A program made the translations under genes and the position numbers. This document shows, piece by piece, positions 61,440-64,000 of a stretch of DNA of 64,000 nucleotides. The notes under the pieces were generated by a model, which was not told the origin of the DNA, did no database searches, and was given only the letters and a program-made list of their open reading frames with translations. This DNA is from Nematopogon swammerdamellus. Its lineage: Eukaryota; Arthropoda; Insecta; Lepidoptera; Adelidae. The stretch spans positions 21,909,891 through 21,973,890 of the forward strand of contig OX336349.1 in assembly GCA_946902875.1 (NCBI GenBank). Direction: 5' to 3'. Each line of letters begins with the position of its first letter. Position 1 is the stretch's first letter.

Positions 61440-62115
61440 GACAGTTGGACTCGCGCACCGAGGGTTCCGTACCATCACACAATACTTTACTTGTGCTGTG
61501 AGACCTTGCTTTTCACCAAATTTCATGATTCTAGGTTAACGGGAAATGCCCTAGAGGTTTTGATTTGATTTGAGTGAGTTTGCGAGTATTAAAAAATATG
61601 TCATAAATGGCCGTATCTTTTTATTGCACTGACTTAGAAGCTTACATTTTCTATACCTCGAAGGGATTCATCATAATTTCAATTTGATATCTTGATCCAT
61701 TCCTGAGAAAAAGGGTCTTGACATACAAAACAAAGAAAAAAATGTTTAAGTCATATAATAACTACAAGTTTACAATTTTCGAATTTTTTCCTTTATTTGT
61801 GCTGTTAGACCTTGCTTCTTACCAAATTGCATGATTCTAGGTTAACGGGAAGTACTCTATAGGTTTTGATTTGATTTGCCAGTAGCAATACTAGCAATAT
61901 ATGTGACATAAATGGCCGTATCTTGTGATTACGTTGACTTAGAAGCTTATATTTTTAGACCTCCATCCAAGGAACCGTAGACCTTAGCATTTGATATTAA
62001 TTTCAACTTGATACGTCTACCAGTTCCTGAGAAAAACGGTCTTGCCAGAAAGACAGGCGGACAACGAAGTGATCCTATATGGGATTTTTCCTCTTTTGAG
62101 GTACGGAACCCTAAA
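61440..62115 (+). repeat. GGGTTCCGTA-family repeat, two similar halves
   Basis: It starts GACTCGCGCACCGAGGGTTC and ends TTTGAGGTACGGAACCCTAA. Two related segments inside share GTGCTGTTAGACCTTGCTT (61491-type and 61799), ATGATTCTAGGTTAACGGGA (61525 and 61830) and CATAAATGGCCGTATCTT (61600 and 61910). A tandem duplication of about 305 bp is evident. Confidence 0.65.
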
Positions 62116-62559
62116 AATGTTACAATAACTACTGCAATCTGCGGAAGATATGCTACAAAAAGTTCGGTCAGCACTATGTATCTTTGCCTTTACAAAGATG
62201 GCTCGACATATTCAGATAGTATTGGGTCTGCATTTTGGGACCTGCAGACCCAATGTGGGATAGAATTTAAGGTCGCAACGAATATTCCTGTCATGGCCAC
62301 AGAAGTGAAGTTACCCACTACGACCACTTGATTTGTTGCAGAGCGAAAGACGAAATGCATTTGGGGACTTTGCGCGCCAAGTTTAATTTTCAGAGCCTTA
62401 CTTAATTTAATATTGAACTCATTTTAGTTTTAACACTTTTCTAGAAGAAATAATTCTGCATTTAGTGCCTTTACGTGCAAGATATAATTAAGAGAAAACT
62501 AATTTAAATACTTAAGACATTTTATTAATATATTTATGTGGAACTGTATTATGGTAAGG

Positions 62560-62890
62560 GTTCGAACAACGCTTGTCTGGAATTGTTCGAACAATGCTTG
62601 TCTTTATCTTGACTGGATAGTCACAAAATGTACGGTATTAACACGCGATACAATCTGTAACGATATGATAAATTCTAAGCTGAGCATTTCGTTCAAAACC
62701 GAATCACATTCACTGTTGTCGTTGATTCACCGAGTGTCTTATACGTCCGTGTGATTTTTTAAACTCTCAATAAATTCAACAACATCATCAAATTGCAATA
62801 ATACAGCCTTCACTGCCTCTGTCCTGCTTTCCCATCTTGTGTCTGATATAAAGGTTTTATACTTAGTAAGCTTTAGTTTGCCTTTGATTA
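62560..62890 (-). pseudogene. hAT transposase relic (DUF4371/ZMYM-like)
   Basis: On the minus strand, one frame reads KTFISDTRWESRTEAVKAV, LLQFDDVVEFIES and then KNHTDV before a stop. The phrase SDTRW.SR.EAVKA is a hallmark of the DUF4371-type hAT transposase core. In a shifted frame LNEMLSLEFIISLQIVSRVN follows, resembling the next conserved block (L...SFEF.F.L.....I...N). Stops and frameshifts kill it. It lies inside the hAT element, which explains the ends and the 8-bp duplication. Confidence 0.72.
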
Positions 62891-62931
62891 AGTCTAAACC
62901 TGTTTACTCGGGGTCTCTTTTAATAGATCTA

Positions 62932-63170
62932 TTTTTTTTTATTTTATGGAAACTGACACGGTTGGCTACATCACCTACAACGTCCGTGATGTCAGCCCAT
63001 AACACCGGGTGAACTAGGTGCCATGTCAGTGCTTCCCCCTTTGATCGTGCCGGCTACACTGAACTGGTCGGAAAACACAAACTATTTACATAGCCGTTTC
63101 GACCGACGTTTCATTCAGTGCGGTGGTACTAACCCGGGCGGGTTAAACCCTACCACCAAGTAAATATAAT
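62932..63170 (-). mobile_element. SINE tail nested in the hAT element
   Basis: From a T-run at 62932 (poly-A on the minus strand) through AACTGACACGGTTGGCTACA, CATAACACCGGGTGAACTAG, ATTTACATAGCCGTTTCGAC and CAGTGCGGTGGTACTAACCC. It is a 5'-truncated copy without head. Confidence 0.8.
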
Positions 63171-63173
63171 GTT

Positions 63174-63230
63174 GTACGGATGTTGTAGGTGACGTAGCCA
63201 ACCGTGTCAGATTCCATAAAAAAAAAATAT
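63174..63230 (+). mobile_element. Second, very short SINE tail in opposite orientation
   Basis: GTACGGATGTTGTAGGTGAC, TAGCCAACCGTGTCAGATTC and poly-A. It lies next to the minus-strand tail, so the two form an imperfect inverted repeat. Confidence 0.75.
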
Positions 63231-63492
63231 TTTTCATGATCCAAAGCTGCATGAACTTTCGAGGCGCGAGGCCCCTCGGGCAGCGAGGCCGTGGGCGGTC
63301 GCCCACGTCGCCCACGCCTTGCGCCGCCTCTGACTGTGGGTACCTTCCCTTCTCATCTATTAGTCGGTTGAAGCGGCTATGCAAGACCGAAGGGAAGCAC
63401 TGACATGGCACCTAGTTAACCAAGGTGTTATGGACTGACATTGGATGTAGTAGGTAGCCAACTGTGTCAGTTTCAATAAAAAAAAAACATAT

Positions 63493-64000
63493 AATACACA
63501 CAGAGATGCTCCAAACAACGTGTCGCCATCAACGAGGTATTATGTTTCACTAGAGCTCTTACTCGGGCAACCGGCATTACTCCGCTGAGTTGAGGCACAA
63601 TTTACGAATTGGGGCACATCGAAACTTCCTAGTCGATCGCGAGCGGCCGAACTCGTCGCACGCGCCACCGCCTGCGCGCATCGTGCATGCCCGGTTGTAT
63701 TTCAGTGCACATGTTGTGACTTGGTTGTGACATGTTGGGTTGGCCTTGGCTGGCGTTGTGGCTTACTGGCCGCTAGCCCCACTCCCGGTCTTCTTCTTCT
63801 TTTTTTTAATTCTGGCGATTAACCGATATAACTTCATTAGTGATGCGCGCTGTTGGTTATTAATAATTCTAATTAAGTCATTCAGTTATATAAACATTCA
63901 TATAACTGCGCATACATTTCAAATTGAGTTGCAGGGGCGCTCACTACGCCACTGACTAGTTGCCTACATCCGGCGGACCAAAATGGCAACAATGAAATCG
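63493..64000. other. Right edge: no gene recognised
   Basis: No Reck exon or repeat end is recognised here. The next Reck exon should encode the continuation after CMNETIQ with phase 1 entry. Confidence 0.4.

Larger units (their letters stand above)
61251..63332 (-). mobile_element. hAT element, 2.08 kb, perfect 8-bp target duplication
   Basis: The left end CAGTGGCGGCGCAAGACC and the right end GCCTTGCGCCGCCTCTG are inverted (consensus CAG[T/A]GGCGGCGCAAG). ACTGTGGG flanks both sides (61243-61250 and 63333-63340). Inside, a minus-strand relic of a hAT transposase is present (62560-62890). The rest is filled with other repeats, so it is a decayed carrier rather than an active transposon. Confidence 0.9.
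61196..63492 (+). mobile_element. tRNA-5S SINE copy split by a hAT insertion
   Basis: The left piece (61196-61250) carries CTGGGCGCGGTCAGTTACTT, GGATGG and GGTTCGGATTCCACGTAAAA. The right piece (63333-63492) resumes with ACTGTGGGTACCTTCCCTTC, a degraded tail and CAACTGTGTCAGTTTCAATA plus poly-A. The intervening 2082 bp are a separate hAT element. Confidence 0.8.

Overview
The window looks like nuclear DNA of a moth or butterfly (Lepidoptera). The signs are introns of 3 to 23 kb packed with repeats, Lep1-type Helitron ends (GAAGCCGC.GGCAAAAGCTAG at 12031-12054), recurring TAGGTACCTA motifs, RTE, jockey-like and CR1-like LINEs, hAT and TA-flanked MITEs, and GC-rich islands in AT-rich DNA. There are no operons or other bacterial features.

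The one host gene I can support is Reck, on the + strand, which runs off the right edge. Four exons fit together by splice sites and reading phase: exon 1 (signal peptide, 17485-17608), exon 2 (40577-40632), exon 3 (57996-58079) and exon 4 (60971-61007). Joined, they encode about 100 residues: a signal peptide followed by six cysteines (residues 46, 47, 54, 58, 84, 94) spaced like the first CC (cysteine-knot) motif of RECK. RECK is a GPI-anchored inhibitor of matrix metalloproteases and, in vertebrates, a Wnt7 co-receptor. The introns are about 23.0, 17.4 and 2.9 kb.

Layout. 1-17.2 kb (upstream of Reck): SINE, palindromic and Helitron-like repeats, a 2.3 kb element with long inverted arms (9.0-11.3 kb) and a hAT MITE with a perfect 8-bp target-site duplication (13.3-14.0 kb). 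Intron 1 (17.6-40.6 kb): a 50-bp tandem array, two decayed jockey-like LINE copies in opposite orientation around a 102-bp minisatellite, an apparently intact CR1-like LINE with both ORFs (30.9-36.3 kb, minus), a TA-flanked MITE, a 17-bp/58-bp higher-order minisatellite and a 65-bp x4 array. Intron 2 (40.6-58.0 kb): an RTE insertion with a 13-bp duplication, a GTF2IRD2/Charlie-like hAT relic with an 8-bp duplication, a full-length SINE combining tRNA-like and 5S-rRNA-like promoter parts, a MITE, a 2.4 kb satellite of about 23 units of 101/102 bp, and a 165-bp palindrome that is perfect in both arms. Intron 3 (58.1-61.0 kb): a 93-bp minisatellite starting 26 bp after the exon 3 donor. After exon 4: a 2.08 kb hAT element inserted into a SINE, itself carrying later SINE tails.

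The most notable items for follow-up are the tRNA-5S SINE family, a roughly 129-bp unit of unknown origin with a truncated 26-bp copy flanked by a 7-bp duplication, the perfect palindrome, the 93-bp array beside Reck exon 3, and the intact CR1-like LINE. Every call comes from reading the sequence by eye; no database search was run.
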